Positions 44,167-52,878 of a stretch of 64,000 nucleotides of DNA are shown here, in pieces; positions within the stretch are counted from its first letter, which is position 1; the number at the start of each line of letters is the position of its first letter. Source of the stretch: Pseudomonas viridiflava (GTDB lineage Bacteria > Pseudomonadota > Gammaproteobacteria > Pseudomonadales > Pseudomonadaceae); NCBI RefSeq assembly GCF_900585905.1, contig NZ_UTVH01000121.1, positions 269,843 to 333,842 on the forward strand, read 5' to 3'. The position numbers and the translations under genes are program-made. The notes beneath the pieces are model-generated. The model saw only the letters and a list, made by a program, of their open reading frames with translations, searched no databases and was not told the DNA's origin.

Positions 44167-47121
44167 ATGAGCCTACCTTCGCTGACCGACATTCCGGCCA
44201 TTCTGCTGCCTTTAGTCTCCCGCGCGCAGCAGACGTTTCGTACAGCACTTGCCGATGCGCCGGACGGTGCGCTGGCCGTTTTCGAGGCCTGGCCCGAGGC
44301 TCGGCGTGCAGCTTTCGATCGCGTCTGCGCGGCCAGTGATTTCGTTGCCGATCAGGTCTGCCGTGACCCGAACATGTTGCTGGAACTGGCTGATTCCGGC
44401 GTGCTGGAGCGCCGTTTCACGCCCGGCGAGTTACGCGACCAGCTTGCGGCGGCGCTGGATCAGGCAGCCAGTGAAGACGAACTGGGGCGTAATCTACGTC
44501 GCCAGCGCACGCGTCAGCAAGTGCGGATCATCTGGCGCGACCTGAGCCGTCAGGCCGATCTGGTGGAAACCTGCCGCGACCTGTCGGACATGGCCGATGC
44601 CAGCGTCGACCTGGCCTACCGCTGGCTTTATCAACGCCACTGCCAGCAGTTCGGCACTCCCACCGGACGACGCAGTGGTGACGCGCAACAGATGGTCATT
44701 CTCGGCATGGGCAAGCTGGGCGCGATGGAGCTCAACCTCTCGTCGGACATCGACCTGATCTTTGCCTACCCCGAAGGCGGCGAGACAATCGGCGCCAAGC
44801 GTGCGCTGGACAATCAAGAGTTCTTCATCCGCCTGGGGCAGCGGCTGATCAAGGCGCTGGACCCGATCACCGTCGACGGTTTCGTCTTTCGCGTCGACAT
44901 GCGCCTGCGCCCTTACGGCTCATCCGGGGCGCTGGTGCTGAGCTTCAACGCTCTGGAGCAGTACTACCAGGATCAGGGCCGCGACTGGGAGCGGTACGCC
45001 ATGATCAAAGCGCGGGTGGTGGGCGGCGATCAGGCGGCTGGCGAGCAGTTGCTGGACCTTCTGCGGCCGTTTGTCTATCGCCGCTATCTGGATTTTTCTG
45101 CCATCGAAGCCCTGCGCACCATGAAGCAATTGATCCAGCAGGAAGTCAGGCGCAAGGGCATGGCGGAAAACATCAAGCTTGGCGCCGGTGGCATCCGCGA
45201 GGTGGAGTTCATTGCCCAGGCGTTCCAGCTGATTCATGGCGGACGTGACCTCAGCCTGCAGCAGCGCCCGTTGCTCAAGGTCCTGGCAACCCTTGAAGGC
45301 CAAGGCTACCTCCCCGCAGCGGTGGTCGATGAATTGCGTCAGGGCTACGAGTTTCTGCGGTACACCGAACATGCGATTCAGGCCATCGCCGATCGCCAGA
45401 CGCAGATGCTGCCCGACGCCGAGACGGATCAGGCGCGCATCGCGTTCATGCTCGGTTTTGCCGATTGGCACAGTTTTCATGAGCGGCTGATGCATTGGCG
45501 CGGGCGGGTGTCCTGGCATTTTCGCCAGGTCATCGCCGACCCCGACGCTGATTCAGACGATGAGCAGGATGAGGCTGAAATCGCTGTAGGTGGTGAGTGG
45601 CTGCCGTTATGGGAAGAATCCCAGGACGATGACGCCGCCTGCCGCCAACTGGTGTCAGGCGGCTTTGCCAATGCCGAGAAAGCCCTGAAACATCTGAACG
45701 ATTTGCGCAACAGCTCGCAGTTGCGCTCGATGCAGCGGTTGGGACGTGAACGGCTGGACGCCTTTATCCCCCGGCTGATGGCCCAGGCAGTCGAGCACGA
45801 TGACCCCGATCTGGTGCTGGAGCGGGTGTTGCCGCTGGTGGAGGCGGTCGCCCGGCGCTCGGCTTATCTGGTGCTGTTGACGGAAAACCCTGACGCCTTG
45901 CGGCGCTTGCTGACCTTGTGCGCGGCCAGTCCGTGGATCGCCGAGCAGATCGCGCGCTTCCCGCTGTTGCTGGATGAACTGCTCAACGAAGGCCGCCTGT
46001 TCAGCCCGCCCTTGGCGCCGGAACTGGCCGCCGAATTGCGCGAGCGGCTGACGCGCATCCCCGAAGATGACCTGGAGCAGCAGATGGAAGCTCTGCGCCA
46101 CTTCAAGTTGGCGCACCGCCTGCGCGTCGCCGCATCGGAAATCACCGGCAGCCTGCCATTGATGAAGGTCAGCGACTATCTGACCTGGCTCGCCGAAGCG
46201 ATCCTTGAACAGGTGCTGGCGCTGGCCTGGCGGCATACTGTTGCGCGGCACGGCACGCCGTCGCGGCCTGATGGCAGCTTGTGTGACCCCGGTTTTGTCA
46301 TCGTCGGCTATGGCAAGGTCGGCGGCATCGAGCTTGGGCATGGTTCGGACCTGGACCTGGTGTTCATTCACGATGGCGACCTGCAGGCCGAAACCGACGG
46401 CGCCAGACCCATCGACAGCGCCCAGTTTTTCACCCGTCTGGGGCAGCGGATCATCCACTTGCTTACCGCGCAGACCAACTCCGGTCAGCTCTACGAAGTG
46501 GACATGCGCCTGCGCCCTTCGGGTGCCTCCGGTTTGCTGGTCAGTTCGCTGGGGGCCTTTTCGCGTTATCAGGAAAACGAAGCCTGGACATGGGAACATC
46601 AGGCGCTGGTGCGGGCGCGGGTGCTGGTTGGCAGTCATGAAGTCGGCACGGCTTTCGAGCAGGTGAGGGCGTCGGTACTGGGGCGCGAGCGTGATCTGGC
46701 GAAGCTGCGTCAGGACGTCAGCGAGATGCGCGCCAAGATGCGTACCAGTCTGGGCAGCAGAGCCACCGCTGCCGGTACTGCCGCCAATGCCTTCAGTGCG
46801 GCAGCGCCGTTTGACCTCAAGCAGGATGCCGGTGGTATCGTCGATATCGAATTTATGGTGCAATACGCGGCTTTGGCGTGGTCCCGGGAACATCCGGCGC
46901 TGCTGCGTTACACCGATAACATTCGTATTCTGGAAGGGCTGGAAGAGGCCGGCTTGATGGCGGCCAGTGACGCCAGCCTGTTGCGTGAGGTTTACAAGAC
47001 CTATCGCTCCGCTGCCCATCGTCAGGCGCTGCAAAACCAGGCCGGGGTGGTGCCGGGCGACCAGCTTGCAAGCCAGCGCCGCGACGTGATGCGCATCTGG
47101 GGCGAGATGGGGTTGAGTTGA
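44167..47121 (+). CDS. glnE: GlnE, glutamine synthetase adenylyltransferase/deadenylase
   Basis: Bifunctional enzyme that adenylylates (inactivates) and deadenylylates glutamine synthetase in response to glutamine and PII. The 984-residue protein has two nucleotidyltransferase domains. The N-terminal deadenylase has LSSDIDLIFAYPEGG (Asp194, Asp196) and VDMRLRPYGSSG. The C-terminal adenylylase has HGSDLDLVFIHDGD (Asp728, Asp730) and VDMRLRPSGASG. Between them is a helical linker (about 440-600) that binds PII. Length and both metal-binding pairs are normal. AGGA precedes the ATG. It is divergent from aceE and followed by a REP pair before waaF. Confidence 0.97.
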   Translation: MSLPSLTDIPAILLPLVSRAQQTFRTALADAPDGALAVFEAWPEARRAAFDRVCAASDFVADQVCRDPNMLLELADSGVLERRFTPGELRDQLAAALDQAASEDELGRNLRRQRTRQQVRIIWRDLSRQADLVETCRDLSDMADASVDLAYRWLYQRHCQQFGTPTGRRSGDAQQMVILGMGKLGAMELNLSSDIDLIFAYPEGGETIGAKRALDNQEFFIRLGQRLIKALDPITVDGFVFRVDMRLRPYGSSGALVLSFNALEQYYQDQGRDWERYAMIKARVVGGDQAAGEQLLDLLRPFVYRRYLDFSAIEALRTMKQLIQQEVRRKGMAENIKLGAGGIREVEFIAQAFQLIHGGRDLSLQQRPLLKVLATLEGQGYLPAAVVDELRQGYEFLRYTEHAIQAIADRQTQMLPDAETDQARIAFMLGFADWHSFHERLMHWRGRVSWHFRQVIADPDADSDDEQDEAEIAVGGEWLPLWEESQDDDAACRQLVSGGFANAEKALKHLNDLRNSSQLRSMQRLGRERLDAFIPRLMAQAVEHDDPDLVLERVLPLVEAVARRSAYLVLLTENPDALRRLLTLCAASPWIAEQIARFPLLLDELLNEGRLFSPPLAPELAAELRERLTRIPEDDLEQQMEALRHFKLAHRLRVAASEITGSLPLMKVSDYLTWLAEAILEQVLALAWRHTVARHGTPSRPDGSLCDPGFVIVGYGKVGGIELGHGSDLDLVFIHDGDLQAETDGARPIDSAQFFTRLGQRIIHLLTAQTNSGQLYEVDMRLRPSGASGLLVSSLGAFSRYQENEAWTWEHQALVRARVLVGSHEVGTAFEQVRASVLGRERDLAKLRQDVSEMRAKMRTSLGSRATAAGTAANAFSAAAPFDLKQDAGGIVDIEFMVQYAALAWSREHPALLRYTDNIRILEGLEEAGLMAASDASLLREVYKTYRSAAHRQALQNQAGVVPGDQLASQRRDVMRIWGEMGLS

Positions 47122-47140
47122 TCTGAGGTCCCTCAGCCCT

Positions 47141-47230
47141 GTGGGACCGGCTTTAGCCGGGAAGGCGGCATCCCTGATACAGAGGATGCACCGGATGTAC
47201 TGACCTCTTCCCGGCTAACGCCGGTCCCAC
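47141..47230. repeat. Inverted REP pair, GTGGGACCGG family
   Basis: GTGGGACCGGCTTTAGCCGG plus GAAG (47141-47164) is mirrored by CTTCCCGGCTAACGCCGGTC plus CCAC (47207-47230), with 42 bases between. It sits between the glnE stop and the LPS operon. Confidence 0.88.
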
Positions 47231-47340
47231 GTCATGCATCTGCACTCTATAAAGCTATGACAGGGAGGCGTCAGGGTGTGTGGGAACGTCACGCAGTCTG
47301 ATCGGCCTCCCTGATCGTTTCTGACCGTTTTGGATGAAGC

Positions 47341-48375
47341 ATGAAAATTCTGATCGTTGGGCCCAGCTGGGTAGGCGACATGGTAATGGCGCAAACGCTT
47401 TTCCAGTCCCTGAAGCAGCGCCATCCTGGATGCGTGATCGATGTGCTCGCGCCAGAGTGGAGCCGTCCGATTCTTGCGCGCATGCCGCAGGTGCGTGCGG
47501 CCTTGAGCTTTCCGCTGGGCCATGGTGCGCTGGAACTGGCGACCCGCAGGCGCATCGGCAAGTCCCTGAAGGGCCAGTATGATCAGGCGATTCTGTTGCC
47601 CAATTCGTTGAAATCGGCGCTGGTGCCCTTTTTTGCCGGCATCGCGAAACGTAGCGGCTGGCGTGGCGAATTTCGTTATGGCTTGCTCAACGATGTGCGC
47701 ACTCTGGATAAGCAGCGCTATCCGTTGATGATCGAGCGTTTCATGGCCCTGGCCTTCGAGCCGGGCGTCGAGCTGCCGCGTCCTTATCCCAAACCCGAAT
47801 TGCGTATTGACCCGGCGACCCGCGCTGCCGCGCTCACGCGATTCGGCCTGAGTCTTGACCGCCCCGTGCTGGCCCTGTGCCCCGGCGCCGAGTTCGGCGA
47901 ATCCAAGCGCTGGCCCGCCGAGCATTACGCCGAAGTGGCACAGGCGCGCATTCGCCAGGGTTGGCAGGTCTGGTTGTTTGGCTCGAAAAACGACCACGCG
48001 GTGGGCGAAAGCATCCGCGAGCGGCTGATCCCGGGGCTTCGCGAAGAGTCGGTCAACCTCAGCGGCGAGACGTCCCTGGCCGAGGCCATTGACCTGCTGT
48101 CCTGCGCCGATGCGGTGGTGTCCAACGACTCCGGTCTGATGCACGTTGCTGCCGCGCTCAATCGCCCGCTGGTGGCGGTCTACGGTTCGACCTCACCAGG
48201 CTTCACGCCACCTCTCGCCGATCAGGTTGAAATCGTGCGCCTGGGCATTGAATGCAGCCCCTGTTTTGATCGCACCTGCCGTTTTGGTCACTACAATTGC
48301 CTGCGCCTGCTTGAGCCGGACGCCGTCATTCAAGCCTTGGGCGCCATGAGCAGTACGCCGGTGGAGGTCGTCTGA
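47341..48375 (+). CDS. waaF: WaaF, ADP-heptose:LPS heptosyltransferase II
   Basis: Adds the second heptose to the LPS inner core at the cytoplasmic face of the inner membrane. 344 residues of the GT9 family: MKILIVGPSWVGDMVMAQTL at the N-terminus, the GAEFGESKRWP segment, and the ADP-heptose site VSNDSGLMHVAAALNRPLVAVYGSTSP. GGATGAAG lies before the ATG. It is the first gene of a seven-gene run (waaF-waaC-waaG-waaP and three kinase-like genes) whose later junctions overlap; waaC starts right after its stop. Confidence 0.96.
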   Translation: MKILIVGPSWVGDMVMAQTLFQSLKQRHPGCVIDVLAPEWSRPILARMPQVRAALSFPLGHGALELATRRRIGKSLKGQYDQAILLPNSLKSALVPFFAGIAKRSGWRGEFRYGLLNDVRTLDKQRYPLMIERFMALAFEPGVELPRPYPKPELRIDPATRAAALTRFGLSLDRPVLALCPGAEFGESKRWPAEHYAEVAQARIRQGWQVWLFGSKNDHAVGESIRERLIPGLREESVNLSGETSLAEAIDLLSCADAVVSNDSGLMHVAAALNRPLVAVYGSTSPGFTPPLADQVEIVRLGIECSPCFDRTCRFGHYNCLRLLEPDAVIQALGAMSSTPVEVV

Positions 48376-48376
48376 T

Positions 48377-49441
48377 TTGCGTGTCTTGCTGATCAAAACC
48401 TCGTCCCTGGGCGATGTCATCCATGCGCTGCCGGCCCTGACCGACGCAGCGCGGGCGATTCCGGGCATCCGCTTCGACTGGGTGGTGGAGGAAGGCTTTG
48501 CCGAAATCCCTGCCTGGCACCCGGCGGTGGGCGAGGTCATTCCGGTTGCCATACGGCGCTGGCGCAAGCATCTCTGGCAGACCTTCAGGTCCGGCGAATG
48601 GCGGCGTTTCAAACAGCGTCTGCGCGCTACGCATTATGATCGGGTGATCGACGCTCAGGGCTTGTTGAAAAGCGCCTGGCTGACGCGCTATGTTGCGGCG
48701 CCCGTTGCCGGGCTGGACAAGGACTCGGCCCGCGAACCCCTCGCCAGTCGCTTTTACGATCAGACGCATTCAGTCGCGCGTGACCAGCATGCGGTGGAGC
48801 GGCTGCGGCAATTGTTCGCCCAGGCGTTGGGTTATACAGTGCCTGCAGGCCTGGGCGATTACGGCCTGGACCGCCGGCGTCTGCCGGGCGAACACGCCGA
48901 AACGGCGCCCTTCGTGCTGTTTCTGCATGGCACTACGTGGGACACCAAACACTGGCCCGAGCTGTACTGGCGCCAGTTGGCCGAGCGCTTGGGCGAACAG
49001 GGTTTGCAGGTGCGTCTGCCGTGGGGTAACCCCGCCGAAAAAGCCCGTGCCGAGCGCATTGCCCATGGGCTGGCGAATGCCCAGGTGCTGCCAAAACTGA
49101 ATCTGGCGGGCGTCGCCCAGGTCTTGGCCAGTGCGCAGGCCTGTGTTGCGGTCGACACCGGGATCGGCCATCTGGCCGCAGCGCTGGACGTGCCGACGGT
49201 GTCGCTGTTCGGGCCGACCAATCCGGGCCTGACCGGCGCCTATGGCCAATCGCAGGTGCATCTGGGCGCCGACTACCCGGGCTGCGCGCCTTGCCTGCAA
49301 AAGAAATGCACCTACCAACCGACGGATGAAGATCGCCGTCAGCTGGATCTGAAACGCGAGTGGCCAGTGTGCTTCACTCGTTTGAATCCCCAGCGCGTGG
49401 CAAGCCAGTTGGGTTTGTTGCTGGCAAAGGAAGCAGGCTGA
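48377..49441 (+). CDS. waaC: WaaC, ADP-heptose:LPS heptosyltransferase I
   Basis: Adds the first heptose to Kdo2-lipid A. 354 residues, GT9 family: RVLLIKTSSLGDVIHALPAL opens the protein, HGTTWDTKHWPE is central, and VDTGIGHLAAALDVPTVSLF with GPTNPGL binds the sugar nucleotide. The start codon is TTG, one base after the waaF stop; no in-frame ATG or GTG lies near enough to preserve the MRVLLIK start. It ends in a TGATG overlap with waaG. Confidence 0.95.
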   Translation: MRVLLIKTSSLGDVIHALPALTDAARAIPGIRFDWVVEEGFAEIPAWHPAVGEVIPVAIRRWRKHLWQTFRSGEWRRFKQRLRATHYDRVIDAQGLLKSAWLTRYVAAPVAGLDKDSAREPLASRFYDQTHSVARDQHAVERLRQLFAQALGYTVPAGLGDYGLDRRRLPGEHAETAPFVLFLHGTTWDTKHWPELYWRQLAERLGEQGLQVRLPWGNPAEKARAERIAHGLANAQVLPKLNLAGVAQVLASAQACVAVDTGIGHLAAALDVPTVSLFGPTNPGLTGAYGQSQVHLGADYPGCAPCLQKKCTYQPTDEDRRQLDLKREWPVCFTRLNPQRVASQLGLLLAKEAG

Positions 49442-50565
49442 TGCAACTGGCTTTTGTGCTCTATAAGTATTTCCCTTTCGGCGGGCTGCAGCGCGACTTC
49501 ATGCGCATAGCGCTGGAGTGTCAGCAGCGCGGCCACCAGATCCGGGTCTACACGCTGATCTGGGAAGGTGACGTGCCGCCTGGTTTTGAAGTGCTGGTGG
49601 CGCCGGTCAAGGCGTTCTCCAATCACCGGCGCAACGAAAAGCTCAGTGCCTGGATGGACGCGGACCTGGCCAAACGGCCGGTGGACCGCCTGATCGGTTT
49701 CAACAAGATGCCGGGGCTGGACGTTTACTACGCCGCCGACGGCTGCTTCGAAGAAAAGGCCCAGACCCTGCGCCACTCGCTGTACCGGCAGTGGGGCCGC
49801 TATCGCCATTTCGCCGAGTATGAGCGCGCCGTGTTCGCCAGTGACGCCAGGACCCAGGTGCTGATGATTTCCGAAGTGCAGCAGCCGCTGTTCATCAAGC
49901 ATTACCAGACGCCGCTTTCACGTTTTCACCTGTTGCCGCCGGGCATTGCCCAGGATCGCCGCGCGCCCGCCGATGCGCCGCAGTTTCGTGCAGCGTTTCG
50001 CGAGGAATTCGCGCTGGCCGATGACGACCTGTTGCTGGTGCAGATCGGCTCGGGCTTCAAGACCAAAGGTGTTGATCGCAGCCTCAAGGCGCTCGCGGCG
50101 CTGCCTGCCGAGCTGAAAAAACGCACCCGGCTGTTTGTAATCGGTCAGGACGACCCCAAGGTCTTCCAGCTGCAAAGCGCAGCGCTGGGCCTGGGTGATC
50201 GCGTCACCTTCATGAAGGGGCGCAGCGACATTCCACGCTTTCTGCTGGGGGCCGATATCCTGATTCATCCGGCGTACAACGAAAATACCGGTACCGTGTT
50301 GCTTGAGGCATTGGTGGCTGGCCTGCCAGTGCTGGTCAGCGCGGTGTGCGGCTATGCCCATTACATCACTGAAGCCGACTGCGGCCGGGTGCTGGACGAC
50401 CCGTTCGAGCAGGCGCAGATGGATCAGTATCTGGCGGCCATGCTGGCTGACGATTGCGCCCGCGGGCAGTGGTCACGCAACGGCCTGGCCTTTGCCGACA
50501 GCGCCGACCTTTACAGCATGCCGCAACGTGCGGCCGACGTGATCCTGGCGGAGCATTACCCATGA
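49441..50565 (+). CDS. waaG: WaaG, LPS core glycosyltransferase I
   Basis: GT4-family glycosyltransferase that adds the first outer-core hexose to heptose II. 374 residues: N-terminal MQLAFVLYKYFPFGGLQRDF, then GSGFKTKGVDRSLKAL, and the donor site ENTGTVLLEALVAGLPVLVS with the E-x7-E pattern. The ATG at 49441 overlaps the waaC stop (TGATG). The longer frame from 49360 would be read through waaC. It overlaps waaP by ATGA. Confidence 0.95.
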   Translation: MQLAFVLYKYFPFGGLQRDFMRIALECQQRGHQIRVYTLIWEGDVPPGFEVLVAPVKAFSNHRRNEKLSAWMDADLAKRPVDRLIGFNKMPGLDVYYAADGCFEEKAQTLRHSLYRQWGRYRHFAEYERAVFASDARTQVLMISEVQQPLFIKHYQTPLSRFHLLPPGIAQDRRAPADAPQFRAAFREEFALADDDLLLVQIGSGFKTKGVDRSLKALAALPAELKKRTRLFVIGQDDPKVFQLQSAALGLGDRVTFMKGRSDIPRFLLGADILIHPAYNENTGTVLLEALVAGLPVLVSAVCGYAHYITEADCGRVLDDPFEQAQMDQYLAAMLADDCARGQWSRNGLAFADSADLYSMPQRAADVILAEHYP

Positions 50566-51368
50566 AGCTGTTTCTGGCGCAACCGTTCAAGACGCTGTGG
50601 GCCGGGCGTGATGCCTTCGCCGAGGTCGAGCGGCTGGACGGCAAGGTGTATCGCGAGCTTGAAGGCCGCCGCACGTTGCGCACGGTAGTGGACGGCCGCG
50701 GCTACTTCGTCAAGATCCATCGAGGCATCGGCTGGAGCGAGATCGGCAAGAACCTGCTCACCGCCAAGTTGCCGGTGCTGGGTGCGGGCAAGGAATGGGA
50801 CGCGATCAAGCGCCTTCATGAAGTCGGCGTGCCGACCATGACGGCCGTGGCCTACGGCGAACGCGGCAGCAATCCGGCGGCGCAGCATTCATTTATCGTC
50901 ACTGAAGAGCTGGCACCCACCGAAAGCCTGGAAGACATCAGCATCAACTGGCGCAACGAGCCGCCCGAGCCACGCCTCAAGCGCGCCTTCATCGCTGAAG
51001 TGGCGCGACTGGTGGGGATGATGCACCGCGCCGGGGTCAATCATCGTGACTGTTACATCTGCCATTTCCTGTTGCACACCGACAAACCGGTGACCGCTGA
51101 CGACTTCCGCCTCTCGGTGATTGACCTGCACCGGGCGCAGATTCGCGCGGCCATACCTGCGCGCTGGCGCAACAAGGACCTGGGCGCGCTTTATTATTCG
51201 GCGCTCGACATCGGCCTGACCCGTCGCGACAAGCTGCGTTTTCTTCAAGGCTACTTCCTCAAACCGTTGCGCGAGATCCTCAGCGAAGAGGCGCGGTTGC
51301 TGGCGCTGCTTGAGCGCAAGGCGCAGAAGCTGTACCAGCGCAAACTGCGTTACGGGGGCGCACTCTGA
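50562..51368 (+). CDS. waaP: WaaP, LPS core heptose(I) kinase
   Basis: Phosphorylates heptose I of the inner core, a step essential for outer-membrane integrity in pseudomonads. 268 residues with a protein-kinase-like fold. The N-terminal Lys is in GYFVKIHRGIGW, the catalytic loop is HRDCYICHFLL and the metal-binding Asp is in SVIDLHRAQIR. The start overlaps the waaG stop (ATGA), and the stop overlaps the next start (TGATG). Confidence 0.95.
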   Translation: MKLFLAQPFKTLWAGRDAFAEVERLDGKVYRELEGRRTLRTVVDGRGYFVKIHRGIGWSEIGKNLLTAKLPVLGAGKEWDAIKRLHEVGVPTMTAVAYGERGSNPAAQHSFIVTEELAPTESLEDISINWRNEPPEPRLKRAFIAEVARLVGMMHRAGVNHRDCYICHFLLHTDKPVTADDFRLSVIDLHRAQIRAAIPARWRNKDLGALYYSALDIGLTRRDKLRFLQGYFLKPLREILSEEARLLALLERKAQKLYQRKLRYGGAL

Positions 51369-52102
51369 TGGCGGGCTGGATTCTGGAGCCCGAGTTTGCG
51401 TCGCTTGCCGAGCATTTTGGCAGTCTTGACGCGGTGTTCGCCCTCACCGGTCACCAGTTGACCCGCGACCCTCTTTCCGAAGTGATCCGGGTTGAGCGTG
51501 GCGGGATCAATTATTACGTCAAGCGCTACAACGGCGCGGGCAAGGGGCTGCGCCGCTATCTGGGCAAGCCCAGGGTCAAATCCGAATGGCAGAACCTCAA
51601 GCGCTTCGCCAAATGGGGCATCCCCACCGCTGAAGTGGTGGCGTGGGGCCTTGAGCGCAATGGCATGGCTTATGAGCGAGGTGCGCTGATCACCCGCGAG
51701 CTGTCCAATACCGAAGACTTGTCGGCGATAGCCAAGCGCAATGATCCACGGCTCAAGGATCGTGCCTGGGTGGACACGGTCAGCCGTCAGTTGGCCCTCG
51801 GCACTCGCGCCATGCATGACCGCCGTTTCACCCACAATGACCTCAAGTGGCGCAATCTGCTGGTGGACGACGATGCCCGGTTGTTCTTCATCGATTGCCC
51901 CAACGGGGCGTTCTGGCGGGGTTTCATGTTGCGCTATCGCGTCACCAAGGATCTGGCCTGCCTGGACAAGGTCGCCAAATATCACCTGTCTGCTACTCAG
52001 CGGTTGCGTTTTTATCTGCAATACCGGCAGCGAGCACGATTGAACGCCGCGGACAAAAAACGCATCCGCCATGTCATCAGTTTTTTCGAGGGACGCGAAT
52101 GA
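51368..52102 (+). CDS. InaA-family LPS kinase (PA5008-like)
   Basis: 244-residue protein of the lipopolysaccharide kinase/InaA family. The nucleotide-binding Lys is in INYYVKRYNGAG, the catalytic loop reads THNDLKWRNLLVDD with the Asp present, and FFIDCPNGAFW carries the metal-binding Asp. It is probably a core heptose kinase acting after WaaP (the P. aeruginosa locus has a homologue at the same position). The start overlaps the waaP stop; the stop overlaps the next gene by 4 bases. Confidence 0.9.
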   Translation: MAGWILEPEFASLAEHFGSLDAVFALTGHQLTRDPLSEVIRVERGGINYYVKRYNGAGKGLRRYLGKPRVKSEWQNLKRFAKWGIPTAEVVAWGLERNGMAYERGALITRELSNTEDLSAIAKRNDPRLKDRAWVDTVSRQLALGTRAMHDRRFTHNDLKWRNLLVDDDARLFFIDCPNGAFWRGFMLRYRVTKDLACLDKVAKYHLSATQRLRFYLQYRQRARLNAADKKRIRHVISFFEGRE

Positions 52103-52878
52103 GCGTTTTCATCGCCAGTGCCGAACAGCCGTTGCTGGAGCGTCATGGCCTGGCCAGTTTTCAAGCGCTGTGGGACATGCAGCTCGATGCAGTTGACGAG
52201 CCCAACACCGGACGTGGCGGCTGGAGCAGCGTGTTCCGGCTGGATCTCGATGGCCAGGGTTTCTACCTCAAGCGCCAGAGCAACTATCAGACGTATACCC
52301 TGCGTCATCCGTTGGGCGAACCTTCGTTCTCGCGTGAGTTTCGTAACATCAGTCGCTACCGCAAGCTCGGCATTCCAGCGCTGCAGGCGGTGTTCTATGG
52401 CGACCGTCGGGTCAATGGCGAGCGTCAGGCGATTCTGATGACCCGCGCGCTCGATGGCTGGAATGACCTCTACACACTGCTGGCCCGCTGGAACGAGCTG
52501 CCTGCCGGTGAGCGCAGCGCGGTGCTTCTGGCGTGCGGAGAACTGGCGCATACGCTGCATCAGGCCGGGCAGATCCATGGCTGTTTTTATCCCAAGCATA
52601 TTTTTCTTCAGGCTCAGGACGGCCGCTATCAGGCTTGCCTGATCGACCTGGAGAAGACCCGTCCGGTGATCTTTGGCAAACGCGACCTGGCCAAGGATCT
52701 GGAGCCTTTGTTTCGACGCGCATCGGTATGGGGCGACAGCGAGCGGCGGGAATTTCTTGCGGGGTATCTGCACGTGTCGCCCGACAACCGCGAGGTCGAT
52801 GGGTGGGCTGCGCGACTGGGTCAGCGTGAGCAACACAAACGCGACCTCCACTATCGCAACCAGAAAGGAGAGCGCTGA
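52099..52878 (+). CDS. InaA-like kinase-fold protein with altered catalytic loop (PA5007-like)
   Basis: 259-residue InaA-family protein. The Lys region is GFYLKRQSNYQT and the metal-binding Asp is in ACLIDLEKTRP. The catalytic loop reads IHGCFYPKHIFLQ, aligning HGC with the HRD/HND of its neighbours, so the usual catalytic Asp is replaced by Cys. It may be a pseudokinase or use another base. Named InaA members are acid/salicylate-induced, and the position in the LPS operon suggests a core-modification role. The start at 52099 overlaps the previous stop; the last base overlaps the next start. Confidence 0.88.
   Translation: MSVFIASAEQPLLERHGLASFQALWDMQLDAVDEPNTGRGGWSSVFRLDLDGQGFYLKRQSNYQTYTLRHPLGEPSFSREFRNISRYRKLGIPALQAVFYGDRRVNGERQAILMTRALDGWNDLYTLLARWNELPAGERSAVLLACGELAHTLHQAGQIHGCFYPKHIFLQAQDGRYQACLIDLEKTRPVIFGKRDLAKDLEPLFRRASVWGDSERREFLAGYLHVSPDNREVDGWAARLGQREQHKRDLHYRNQKGER

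Noticed and set aside
45655..47034. 459-codon open frame antisense to glnE
   Set aside because: Shadow of the second half of glnE; no protein-family features.
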